Below, in pieces: positions 1 through 6,848 of a stretch of DNA of 39,607 nucleotides. Position numbers and translations under genes: made by a program. Source of the stretch: a virus; the IMG/VR virus record IMGVR_UViG_3300046467_000835, positions 1 through 39,607 of that record; one strand, written 5' to 3'. How positions within the stretch are numbered: the stretch's first letter is position 1; the number at the start of each line of letters is the position of its first letter. The notes under the pieces were generated by a model. The model was not told the origin of the DNA. It did no database searches and worked only from the letters and a program-made list of their open reading frames with translations.

Positions 1-64
1 CGGAAGTATAGATAATGTCATACGTACACAAGTTGCTAAGGTAGGTAAAGTGCATGGCTGGTAA
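1..64 (+). CDS. 3' end of small virion-region protein (variant copy)
   Basis: The window opens inside this gene. The 20 readable codons match the C-terminus of the complete 69-residue protein at 38284-38493, with Ser/Arg and Tyr/His differences (ending KVHGW here and KVYGW there). The stop TAA is at 62-64, eleven bases past the start of the next gene. It belongs to the strain-variant copy of the region just downstream of the capsid gene. Function unknown. Confidence 0.75.
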   Translation, partial: GSIDNVIRTQVAKVGKVHGW

Positions 65-206
65 AAAAAGTAAGATTTCAAAACAGGGTTCAGTCAGGAA
101 GTCAAAGACTACAAAACCCCCGACCAAAGAAGAAAGTCTTTCCAGAGTTGTAAGGGACATGGAGGCTATTACGACAGGCAAGGATTCGAGGCATCATTTA
201 AGATGA
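54..206 (+). CDS. Small basic protein, 50 aa (variant copy)
   Basis: The gene starts at ATG 54 inside the end of the previous gene and stops with TGA 204-206, which overlaps the next ATG in an ATGA junction. The N-terminal half is rich in Lys, Ser and Thr (MAGKKSKIS...), and the C-terminal half looks helical (SLSRVVRDMEAI). The second allele at 38483-38635 has the same length. Its differences are silent or conservative (V/I, R/K), which supports real coding. Function unknown; its place between capsid and adaptor suggests a virion-assembly role. Confidence 0.7.
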   Translation: MAGKKSKISKQGSVRKSKTTKPPTKEESLSRVVRDMEAITTGKDSRHHLR

Positions 207-523
207 AGAAAAATGCTGTAGCGAAATCTACTCCAGTAGAGACATTTCATTCTAATGCGGATGAAACTGAGTTTACTATCAATACCTATCAAGATTGCGA
301 ACCTATACTGGAAGAAAACAAGAAAGCATATAATAATTATGGTGACTTGTTAACTCCCGGAAAGGCTGGTGAAGGTGTAAGGGTTGCATCTATACCGCTA
401 AATGTATGGACTCAGTGGATGAAAGAAACCAATGGTGCAATAGAGAAAGATCATAAACTTATGAAGAAGTATCTAAACGACCCTGATAACAAATATTTTA
501 GAACAACTCCAACGAGGGTTTAA
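203..523 (+). CDS. Conserved virion-region protein, 106 aa (variant copy)
   Basis: This soluble 106-residue protein has no obvious membrane segment or catalytic motif. It contains a Lys/Asp-rich C-terminal helix followed by YFRTTPTRV. It starts in an ATGA overlap with the gene before. The other allele (38632-38952) differs at the protein level by one conservative change (Glu/Asp in PILEEN/PILDEN) despite several DNA differences, so it is under strong purifying selection. Lying between capsid and adaptor, it is probably a head-completion or minor virion protein; this is inference from position only. Confidence 0.8.
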   Translation: MKKNAVAKSTPVETFHSNADETEFTINTYQDCEPILEENKKAYNNYGDLLTPGKAGEGVRVASIPLNVWTQWMKETNGAIEKDHKLMKKYLNDPDNKYFRTTPTRV

Positions 524-525
524 TT

Positions 526-621
526 ATGTGGTTATACGCACATGGTGTTTTAGGACACACACAAAGAAACTATAGAATTCTGAATCAAAACGTATTCTTC
601 TCAAAACGTAATATACCCTAA
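526..621 (+). CDS. Tiny conserved ORF, 31 aa (variant copy)
   Basis: This ORF begins MWLYAHGVLG and ends in a TAATG overlap with the adaptor gene, so translation of the two is probably coupled. The allele at 38955-39050 keeps the frame and length. Three of the seven base differences are silent third-position changes and the rest give N/S, I/V and P/T. That pattern supports a real peptide rather than spacer. The peptide is aromatic and basic, with no recognisable domain. Confidence 0.6.
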   Translation: MWLYAHGVLGHTQRNYRILNQNVFFSKRNIP

Positions 622-1289
622 TGGCTATAGGTACTTACAGCGAACTACAGACTGCTGTAGCTAACTGGTTAGACAGGGATGATCTAACAGATAGGATAAC
701 AGAGTTTATCGCTTTAACGGAGGCCCGCATGAATCGGATTCTCCGTTTGTCGATAATGTTGAATGTAGATCAGACTACATTAGGCGGGGCCGCCGCATTA
801 GTGGGCGGAACTAGAGAATATGCCTTACCTTCTGGCTACCTTCAGATGTTGGATTTTCATCTAAGAACTAGCCCTATAACTACGTTATCCTACATCACTC
901 CAGAGAATATGAACAGGATGTGGGCGGGAAGCCAAGGCGGGAAGCCACTCGCTTATACTATCTTCTCAGATAATTCTAGTGGAACGCCAATAAAGAAAGT
1001 TCGTCTAGGGCCATCGCCAGATGTTGCTTATGATTATTCGATAACTTTTTTCAAGAAGATTGATGCTCTCTCGATTACTAATACTACAGAGCAGATGTTG
1101 ACAAACAATCCAGATGTATATCTGTACGGAGCGTTGATGGAGGCAGAGCCATTCCTGATGAATGACGCTAGAGTTCAATTATGGGCTACAGCCTATCAAC
1201 AGGCAATTTCTGATTTGCAGGAACAAGACAACAAAGACCGTCATTCTGGTAGTACGATGAGGGTTATGAATACAGGTGGGTATCACTAA
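621..1289 (+). CDS. Head-to-tail adaptor protein (SU10/P22 gp4-like)
   Basis: This 222-residue protein starts MAIGTYSELQTAVANWLDR and continues with a helical segment (DRITEFIALTEARMNRI), the pattern of the adaptor that docks under the portal ring in podovirus-like phages. Size and place after the capsid gene fit. It starts in a TAATG overlap and ends in another with the fibre gene. Residues up to about 143 belong to the variant segment; from base 1052 on the sequence is common to both copies. The other allele (39050-39607) differs most around residues 100-142. Family assignment is from remembered sequence pattern and synteny. Confidence 0.75.
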   Translation: MAIGTYSELQTAVANWLDRDDLTDRITEFIALTEARMNRILRLSIMLNVDQTTLGGAAALVGGTREYALPSGYLQMLDFHLRTSPITTLSYITPENMNRMWAGSQGGKPLAYTIFSDNSSGTPIKKVRLGPSPDVAYDYSITFFKKIDALSITNTTEQMLTNNPDVYLYGALMEAEPFLMNDARVQLWATAYQQAISDLQEQDNKDRHSGSTMRVMNTGGYH

Positions 1290-2554
1290 TGGCATTAGAA
1301 ACTGGTAATTATATTGATGATCTGGTAATCACAAACCCCACGGCTTCAGATCCAATTAGTCAGGGCGATGACCATCTTCAATTAATCAAGAAAGTTGTAA
1401 AGCAATCGTTCCCGTCTGTTGACGGAGCGGTACACGCTATACACCCCACCTCGACAGAACCAGCAACATCCCTTACCGCTGGCCTTATGTGGTTTGATAC
1501 AGCCGCAAATCTATTGAAGATAAGAAATGAAGCTAACGATGCGTGGGTTACATTAGCAGTATCCATCATAACAAGTAATTCAGTAGACGTTGATGCGGGA
1601 ACTGTTGACGGAGCGGTGATTGGCGGGACAACTCCTGCGGCAATTACAGGAACGACCTTAACTGGTAATACAAGTCTTGCATTAGCTACGGGCGCTACAG
1701 TCACTGGTATTGATAATGGTGCATTAGGTTCTAGTGCTACACTGCTTGCGACTCAGGGCGCAGTAAAGACCTATGTAGACGCTCAAATAACTGCGGAAGA
1801 TTTAGACTTTCAAGGTGATAGTGGGACAGGCGCGGTAGACTTAGATTCGCAAACATTGGATATAGCTGGTGGTTCTGGTATTACCACTACTGCTGGGTCA
1901 CAAACTCTGACCGTTGCTGGTGATGATGCAACTACGTCAGCAAAGGGCGTAGCCTCATTCTCCTCTGCCCACTTCTCAGTTTCTAGTGGTGCAGTATCCA
2001 TAGCTACTGATGGTATCGATGATACGCTAATTGACTTTGGTACAGGTGCTAATCAGGTTAGTACTGCTGACGTTCCAGAAGAAACAAACCTTTACTATAC
2101 TAATGTTAGGGCAGATGCTCGAATAGCAGCAGCAGATATTGGCGATCTAAATAATGTTAATACTGCTGGGCTTGCTGATAACGACATCTTAAAGTACGAC
2201 TCTGCATCTAGTGCTTTTGTAGCAGAACCCGATAGAATTGCTAACCATCTCACGACTAAAGGTGACTTGCTTGGTTATTCAACTACGGAGGCTCGTTTCC
2301 CTGTTGGGACGAATTCCTATCCTTTGGTTGCAAATTCCTCCGCAACCTTCGGAGTCAACTACGCACAACTAGCAACCGCTGGTATTGCGGATGATGCAGT
2401 AGGCGCTGGTCAACTAGCAGATACTGCAGTTTCGGCGGGTGCTTATACCCTTTCTTCAATAACAGTAGATGCTCAAGGGAGACTGACATCGGCATCTAGT
2501 GGTACTCCCGGCGCTACTGCTGGCTTCTCAGTTGCAATGGCGATTGCTCTCTAA
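1289..2554 (+). CDS. Tail fibre protein with phage fibre N-terminal domain
   Basis: The 421-residue product opens with a motif typical of phage fibre attachment domains (NYIDDLVITNPT...QGDDHLQLIKK, residues about 7-35), followed by a short helix. From residue about 95 it becomes low-complexity Ala/Gly/Thr/Ser sequence with repeating TVDGAVIGG and TTLTGNT patterns, typical of a trimeric beta-rich shaft. There is no C-terminal S74 chaperone. It is probably the proximal or scaffold fibre that carries the smaller glycine-rich fibres encoded downstream; that arrangement is inference. The start codon overlaps the adaptor stop. Confidence 0.8.
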   Translation: MALETGNYIDDLVITNPTASDPISQGDDHLQLIKKVVKQSFPSVDGAVHAIHPTSTEPATSLTAGLMWFDTAANLLKIRNEANDAWVTLAVSIITSNSVDVDAGTVDGAVIGGTTPAAITGTTLTGNTSLALATGATVTGIDNGALGSSATLLATQGAVKTYVDAQITAEDLDFQGDSGTGAVDLDSQTLDIAGGSGITTTAGSQTLTVAGDDATTSAKGVASFSSAHFSVSSGAVSIATDGIDDTLIDFGTGANQVSTADVPEETNLYYTNVRADARIAAADIGDLNNVNTAGLADNDILKYDSASSAFVAEPDRIANHLTTKGDLLGYSTTEARFPVGTNSYPLVANSSATFGVNYAQLATAGIADDAVGAGQLADTAVSAGAYTLSSITVDAQGRLTSASSGTPGATAGFSVAMAIAL

Positions 2555-2565
2555 AGGTAAATATT

Positions 2566-2907
2566 ATGGCACAAGACTTTACAAAAGACTACAAATCACA
2601 GGTTACTACTGCAGCGCATACGCTACGCACAGCTAACTCTAATGATGCGTTGATTGGCATTAGGCTAACAAACATTACAGCGAGTGCGGTTACTGTAGAC
2701 GTATGGATTGATGTAGCGGCTGCAGGATCAACAGCATCTGTAGTTTACATTGCTGATGACCTACAGATTCCCCCAAAGGCATCAGTTGAGTTGATACAGG
2801 GTGGCGCTAAGATAGTTATCCAGAGTACTGATCTTCTAAGGGTTCAGGCTTCTGCGGCAGATTCTATAGCGGCTTGGGTTAGTGTTGTAGACGCTATCTC
2901 AGCATAG
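2566..2907 (+). CDS. Putative beta-sandwich virion protein, 113 aa
   Basis: This 113-residue protein is rich in alternating Val/Thr/Ala and predicted beta strands (LIGIRLTNITASAVTVDVWIDV). Single small beta domains of this type occur as tail or head decoration proteins. It has no Cys, signal peptide or membrane segment. The start at 2566 follows an AAGGTAA ribosome site. It lies between the tail fibre and the fibre cassettes, so a structural role at the tail tip is likely. I do not recognise a specific family. Confidence 0.65.
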   Translation: MAQDFTKDYKSQVTTAAHTLRTANSNDALIGIRLTNITASAVTVDVWIDVAAAGSTASVVYIADDLQIPPKASVELIQGGAKIVIQSTDLLRVQASAADSIAAWVSVVDAISA

Positions 2908-2915
2908 GAGGCATT

Positions 2916-3092
2916 ATGGCTGGCGAAACAAATGGAACGCTGTATCTTAACAATCCGCCGGGTAAGGAAGGATTCTTTGAGACTGCTGCAACTATTGATG
3001 GAGACTACACGATTGCAGACAATGCAGTAATCGCTGGTCCCACAACCTTCACTGGAACCATAACAGTTACAGGAACACTGGTGATCGTATGA
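2916..3092 (+). CDS. Small fibre-associated protein, 58 aa
   Basis: A strong GGAGG at 2907-2911 precedes ATG 2916, and the gene ends in an ATGA overlap with the first glycine-rich fibre. The product contains LNNPPGKEGFFETAATI followed by short beta repeats (TIADNAV, TGTITVTGTLVIV). PPGK-G-FFETA segments occur in many small fibre or tail-tip proteins of marine phages as I remember them. It may be a separated fibre N-terminal domain that anchors the downstream cassettes. The ribosome site and both tight junctions support it as real. Confidence 0.7.
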   Translation: MAGETNGTLYLNNPPGKEGFFETAATIDGDYTIADNAVIAGPTTFTGTITVTGTLVIV

Positions 3093-3886
3093 GCAAGATT
3101 AATGTAGATACATGGGAACCTGAATCTGGTACTGCTGCTACTCTTATGGCAACTGGTGATACCGTTACGGTGCCGTCGGGTGCAAGTTTGGTGGTCGCAA
3201 GTGGAGCGACGATCAATATTACGGGTGCAACGCAGACGGGATTTCCTACTGGTGGCTTGCTTGGTCTTGTGGTTTATACGGGGGATGGCACATACACCAA
3301 AGGCGGAACTTCAAACGGAACAGCGGGTGATGAGGGAAGCGCAGATGTTACCAAAGTGATAATTGAAGTACAGGGTGGTGGTGGCGGAGGAGGAAGTTCG
3401 CCTTCTAGTTACCCCGAATATAGTCTAGGTGGTTCTGGTGGTGGTTATGCAAAGAAATTTATAGATGTAAGTTCTGTAACAGCTTCTGTTATTACTGTTG
3501 GTGCTGCAGGAGTAGGTTTTAACAGCTCATTAGGGGGGCAAGGGACTGATGGCGGGGATAGTTCTTGGGTTGACACCGCCTCCGGCGGATCATCAACAGT
3601 AACTGGTGTTAAGGGTGTTGGAGGGTATGCTAGTTATGGAATCGTGGTTGGTGGTTCTGCAACAGGCGGCGATATAAATATAAAAGGTGGAGATGCTGGT
3701 TGGGGTGGACAATACGGGACACTTGCTGGCGCCAGTATTCTCGGCATGGCTGGAAAGAATGGTTATGTCACTAGCGGCATTTCAACTGCGGGAGGCGGTT
3801 ATGGCGCTGGTGGCGGCGGAAGATACATAAACTATCCTGCTTCAAATGCGTCTCCCGGCATCGTATTAATTTGGGAGTATGCATGA
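3089..3886 (+). CDS. Glycine-rich tail fibre / receptor-binding protein 1
   Basis: This is the first of three related fibres of about 260 residues. Residues 1-55 form a beta-repeat N-terminal part (SGASLVVASGATINITGAT). From about residue 90 come poly-glycine runs (GGGGGGGSS, GGSGGGYAKK), then DVSSVTASVITVGAAG and a terminal IVLIWEYA. That design matches the glycine-rich domains that end many phage adhesins, where loops between polyglycine segments bind the receptor. It overlaps its neighbours at both ends. Cell-surface binding is inferred from the family type. Confidence 0.75.
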   Translation: MSKINVDTWEPESGTAATLMATGDTVTVPSGASLVVASGATINITGATQTGFPTGGLLGLVVYTGDGTYTKGGTSNGTAGDEGSADVTKVIIEVQGGGGGGGSSPSSYPEYSLGGSGGGYAKKFIDVSSVTASVITVGAAGVGFNSSLGGQGTDGGDSSWVDTASGGSSTVTGVKGVGGYASYGIVVGGSATGGDINIKGGDAGWGGQYGTLAGASILGMAGKNGYVTSGISTAGGGYGAGGGGRYINYPASNASPGIVLIWEYA

Positions 3887-4167
3887 TGAATAAATACGCG
3901 CATGTTGAAAATGGCATCGTAACGAATATTAGTCTATGGGATGGGGTTTGCGAGTACAACCCCGGAGAGAATGTGACGATGGTTCTTGCTGATGACAATG
4001 CCCGTATCGGCGGAACATACGATGGCACGTTCCACTTTGTAGAACCTCCCCGCCCAGAACCTACAGCAGAACAAGTAGCCGCAACCGAAGCAAAAGCAAG
4101 TGCCATTGAAAAACTAAAGGCTCTCGGCCTAAACGATGCTGAAATAGCCAGTATCACAGGAGGATAG
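3883..4167 (+). CDS. Fibre-assembly (Tfa-like) small protein 1
   Basis: This protein of about 94 residues has an N-terminal YAHVENGIVTNISLWDG beta segment, a conserved ADDNARIGGTYDGTFHFVEPP core and a helical tail ending EKLKALGLNDAEIASI. It pairs with the fibre just upstream, as the related small genes do in the next two cassettes. Such genes resemble tail-fibre assembly chaperones in place and pattern. The start is ATG 3883 in an ATGA overlap with the fibre stop, with GGGAG six bases upstream; ATG 3886 is an alternative. Confidence 0.65.
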   Translation: MMNKYAHVENGIVTNISLWDGVCEYNPGENVTMVLADDNARIGGTYDGTFHFVEPPRPEPTAEQVAATEAKASAIEKLKALGLNDAEIASITGG

Positions 4168-4168
4168 T

Positions 4169-4960
4169 ATGGCATCCGAAGTAAAAACAAATAAACTATC
4201 TCCTTCAACTGGAACTACGTTAAGCGTAGGAGACTCTGGAGACACATTAGCTTTAGCAACTGATGCTGTTACTGGGTTTAATGTCGGGTCAGATGCTGCT
4301 GGAGATGTTCTATATAACGATGGTACAGATTACACAAGGTTAGCCAAGCCGGGAACTCCTGCTGATGAAGTATTAACGTTTGCCACGGGCGCTACAGCAC
4401 CCAGTTGGGTTGCCGCTGGTGGTGGTGGGTTGAATTCTGTTCAAACATTCACGGCATCTGGAACATGGACAAGACCAGCCGACGTTACAAAAGTAATTAT
4501 GTATGTTACTGGTGGCGGAGGCGGTGGTAAGTCGGGGACAGCACCAACTTCAACATGTGGAGGGTTTTCTGGCTCAACTGCGATTAAGTTTTTAGATGTT
4601 TCTAGTATTTCAACTGCCACAATAACTATCGGGGGCGCTGGAGTCGCTGGGGCATCTCCAACAGCCGGAGGAAACTCTATTTGGTCAGACGGCACCAACA
4701 CTATTACTGGTGTAGGAGGAGGCGCAGGAACTAATTCGACTCAAAATACTGGCACTCGACCTACAGCAACAGGTGGTGATATTAATTTATCTGGTGGTAG
4801 TACAACCGCTAGTAATTATGCGTCCATGGGAAGTTATTGGGGTTCGGGGTCTAATGTAAATGCTGCTGGGTTAAATCCCGGAGAGGGAGGTTATGGGCCA
4901 TATTTTGGTACTGGAGGCAATGGCGCAGCGGGTATCCTTTATGTGCAGGAGTATAAATAA
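4169..4960 (+). CDS. Glycine-rich tail fibre / receptor-binding protein 2
   Basis: The second fibre paralogue has 263 residues. Its N-terminal half differs from fibres 1 and 3: it has a GDVLYNDGTDYTRLAKPGTP segment like those in fibre shaft proteins. Its C-terminal half shares the QTFTASGTWTRPADVTKVIMYV strand, GGGGGGK, DVSSISTATITIGGAG and a terminal ILYVQEYK. This shows mosaic exchange of N-terminal parts between related fibres. Separate receptor specificity of the three is an inference. Confidence 0.75.
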   Translation: MASEVKTNKLSPSTGTTLSVGDSGDTLALATDAVTGFNVGSDAAGDVLYNDGTDYTRLAKPGTPADEVLTFATGATAPSWVAAGGGGLNSVQTFTASGTWTRPADVTKVIMYVTGGGGGGKSGTAPTSTCGGFSGSTAIKFLDVSSISTATITIGGAGVAGASPTAGGNSIWSDGTNTITGVGGGAGTNSTQNTGTRPTATGGDINLSGGSTTASNYASMGSYWGSGSNVNAAGLNPGEGGYGPYFGTGGNGAAGILYVQEYK

Positions 4961-5238
4961 TGGCTAATTACGCGGTAGTGAAAAACGGCTATGTAGAAAA
5001 CATGATTGTCTGGGATGGTGTGCGTGAATTGTCCATACCCGATGCTGAGTTAATACTTGCTGATGACAATGCTCGTATCGGCGGAACATACGACGGTGCA
5101 TTCCACTTTGTAGAACCACCTGTTCCAGAACCGACAGAAGAACAGGTAGCAAAGCAAGAGCGACTAGACTCTGTCAAATCAAAACTTGAGGCTCTTGGCC
5201 TGACTACAGAAGAAGTGCAGGAGGCTTTTGGATTATGA
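4960..5238 (+). CDS. Fibre-assembly (Tfa-like) small protein 2
   Basis: This 92-residue relative of the products of 3883-4167 and 6014-6340 starts MANYAVVKNGYVENMIVWDG. It shares the LADDNARIGGTYDGAFHFVEPP core and ends in a charged helix (SKLEALGLTTEEVQEAFGL). The start overlaps the fibre stop as TAATG after a GGAG site, and its own stop overlaps the next fibre start as ATGA. Chaperone function for fibre 2 is inferred from pairing; a structural cap is the alternative. Confidence 0.65.
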   Translation: MANYAVVKNGYVENMIVWDGVRELSIPDAELILADDNARIGGTYDGAFHFVEPPVPEPTEEQVAKQERLDSVKSKLEALGLTTEEVQEAFGL

Positions 5239-6014
5239 GTGAAGTTAAAGTTAATAAAATCTCTCCTCGATCATCGACTACTGTAACACTGGGCGATGCT
5301 TCTGATGTATTTCAACTACCAGCATCAGCAGAGATTGACATAGCTAGTGGAGCAACGCTAGATGTTAATGGGACTATTGATATCACGGGTGCGACAGCTA
5401 CTGGGTTTCCTAGTAGTGGGTTTGCTTCCTTACAACTGTTTGTCTCTACAGGTACTTGGACAAAACCTGCTGATATAACAACAATAATAGTAGAGGTACA
5501 AGGTTCTGGTGGTGGTAGCGGATCACTTGATGCTTCAGGATATGTTGGTGGCTCTGGCGGCGGTGGTGCTTATGCATTGAAAGTCCTAGATGTTACAAAC
5601 ATTGATACAGCGACCGTTACTGTTGGTGCAGGAGGTCTTGCCGCAGCGGCTGGCAATACATCTTCTTTTGCTAAATTAGCAGGAAGTGGATCATTCACAA
5701 CTGTAACTTGCGCTGGTGGTAATGGTGGCGCAAATGGTTCTGGCGCTCAAGGAAATGGCGGAACTGGTGCTGCGACCCCGACAACAGGTGACATTAATTT
5801 AGCAGGTGGCGATGGCGCTCATGGTAGTGCAAATTTCCTTACCGCTATTGGTGGGTCAGGTCAACTTGGTCAAGCAACACTTCACAATATTGGCACCTCT
5901 CAAGCAGCAAGAACCCCAGTAGGTTATGGGGCGGGGTCTGGTTCTGGCACTGGCAGCTCACAGGCTGGTGGTGTAGCGGCTACTGGGACAGTAAGAGTTT
6001 GGGAGTATAAATAA
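5235..6014 (+). CDS. Glycine-rich tail fibre / receptor-binding protein 3
   Basis: The third fibre paralogue has 259 residues. The N-terminal IASGATLDVNGTIDITGAT segment resembles fibre 1. The C-terminal part shares STGTWTKPADITTIIVEVQ, GGGSG runs, VLDVTNIDTATVTVGAGG and a terminal TVRVWEYK. The loops between glycine runs are unlike those in fibres 1 and 2, as expected for receptor-contact loops. The gene is joined to its neighbours by start-stop overlaps. It is likely a tail-tip adhesin. Confidence 0.75.
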   Translation: MSEVKVNKISPRSSTTVTLGDASDVFQLPASAEIDIASGATLDVNGTIDITGATATGFPSSGFASLQLFVSTGTWTKPADITTIIVEVQGSGGGSGSLDASGYVGGSGGGGAYALKVLDVTNIDTATVTVGAGGLAAAAGNTSSFAKLAGSGSFTTVTCAGGNGGANGSGAQGNGGTGAATPTTGDINLAGGDGAHGSANFLTAIGGSGQLGQATLHNIGTSQAARTPVGYGAGSGSGTGSSQAGGVAATGTVRVWEYK

Positions 6015-6340
6015 TGGCTAACTACGCAGTAGTAAAGAATGGTGTGGTAGAAAATATAATAGTTTGGGATGGAATTGCAGCTTTTTCTGCACCTGATTCC
6101 GAACTGATTGAAGTCACGGCAGATACCCGCGTCGGCGGAACATACGACGGTGCATTCCATTATGTAGAACCTGATCCCGGGCCAGACACGCGCACTTATG
6201 ACGAGAAACGCAAAGCAGAATACCCATCTATAGATGAACTGACTGTAGCTCTTTGGGAAGGGGTTGTAGAAGAAAGAATGGCTGCGGTTACTTCACTAGA
6301 AGGTAAGCGTCAGGCAGTTAAAGCTAAATATCCTAAGTGA
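6014..6340 (+). CDS. Fibre-assembly (Tfa-like) small protein 3, extended
   Basis: This 108-residue protein begins MANYAVVKNGVVENIIVWDG and carries the RVGGTYDGAFHYVEP core of its two paralogues. It then has a different C-terminus: DTRTYDEKRKAEYPSIDELTVALWEG, plus a helical segment ending AKYPK. A YPSI-ELxVALWE motif is common in other phage fibre-associated proteins, so its tail seems recombined from another source. The TGA stop overlaps a GTG start of the next small gene. Confidence 0.65.
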   Translation: MANYAVVKNGVVENIIVWDGIAAFSAPDSELIEVTADTRVGGTYDGAFHYVEPDPGPDTRTYDEKRKAEYPSIDELTVALWEGVVEERMAAVTSLEGKRQAVKAKYPK

Positions 6341-6501
6341 GTTTTATAGTAGGGATAGCAAGAATAGCGCATTGGTTTCTAATTCCTTTCTTGATAATCT
6401 GGATGACAATAGCACCAAACGATATGCTACCTAACTGTCTTATCGAGGCTAAAGAAATGGTATCTAATAAATTTAGTGGGAGTTATTTCGGGGAAGAATA
6501 A
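6337..6501 (+). CDS. Small membrane protein, 54 aa
   Basis: This gene starts at GTG 6337 in a GTGA overlap with the gene before and stops at TAA 6499-6501 in a TAATG overlap with the HesB-like gene. The product has one strong hydrophobic segment (HWFLIPFLIIWMTIAP, residues about 12-27) and a polar C-terminus with one Cys. Tight junctions on both sides support it as real. Function is unknown; its place next to an iron-sulfur carrier protein is noted without a claim. Confidence 0.55.
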   Translation: MSFIVGIARIAHWFLIPFLIIWMTIAPNDMLPNCLIEAKEMVSNKFSGSYFGEE

Positions 6502-6824
6502 TGGTTACAGTAACAGACAGCGCAATGGATAAGGTTGCTAACCTATTAGAAAGCCAACCAAGCATGGTGGGCATCCGTGTGTTTGTATATGGGGGAGGTT
6601 GTAGTGGAATGAAACACAGTATGACCTTTGCTGACGCCAGAGAAGAGCGAGACATTGAACTTGCATCCAATCTCTACATAGACCCAGTAGCGATCCAATT
6701 CATGGATGGTGCCACGATAGATTACGATGATTCAACTATGAACCCTACCTTTAGATTCCTTGATGTGTTTCAGGCGCAGGGCGGTTCAGGTACATGCGGT
6801 GGTTGTGGGGCTGCTGGTGGATAA
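6501..6824 (+). CDS. HesB/IscA-like iron-sulfur A-type carrier, variant cysteine motif
   Basis: This 107-residue protein has the Fe-S biogenesis (HesB/IscA/ErpA) fold pattern: an N-terminal helix, FVYGGGCSGM with Cys34, a DPVAIQFMDGATIDYDD segment, a FRFLDVF strand and a C-terminal cysteine pair. In the family three cysteines (one central, two in a C-terminal CGCG) hold an Fe-S cluster or iron. Here the end reads TCGGCGAAGG, so the pair is Cys99/Cys102 with two residues between instead of one. It sits among tail genes between a small membrane protein and the hub-like gene, so a virion role is as possible as Fe-S delivery in the host. Confidence 0.85.
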   Translation: MVTVTDSAMDKVANLLESQPSMVGIRVFVYGGGCSGMKHSMTFADAREERDIELASNLYIDPVAIQFMDGATIDYDDSTMNPTFRFLDVFQAQGGSGTCGGCGAAGG

Positions 6825-6848
6825 GGGAAGCTATTTCGGAGAACAGTA

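Larger units (their letters stand above)
1..1178. repeat. Left copy of the diverged terminal duplication
   Basis: This segment aligns without indels to 38430-39607 at a constant offset of 38,429 bases. Bases 1-1051 carry scattered substitutions, many in third codon positions, while 1052-1178 is identical to 39481-39607 for exactly 127 bases. I infer that the window is one 38,429-bp circular genome plus a strain-variant tail, not a phage with long physical terminal repeats, because physical repeats in one molecule should be identical. Confidence 0.9.

Noticed and set aside
1-1178. Physical long direct terminal repeats of the phage chromosome
   Set aside because: True terminal repeats in one molecule should be identical. 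These copies differ at many sites, and only a stretch of exactly 127 bases matches, as expected from assembly.
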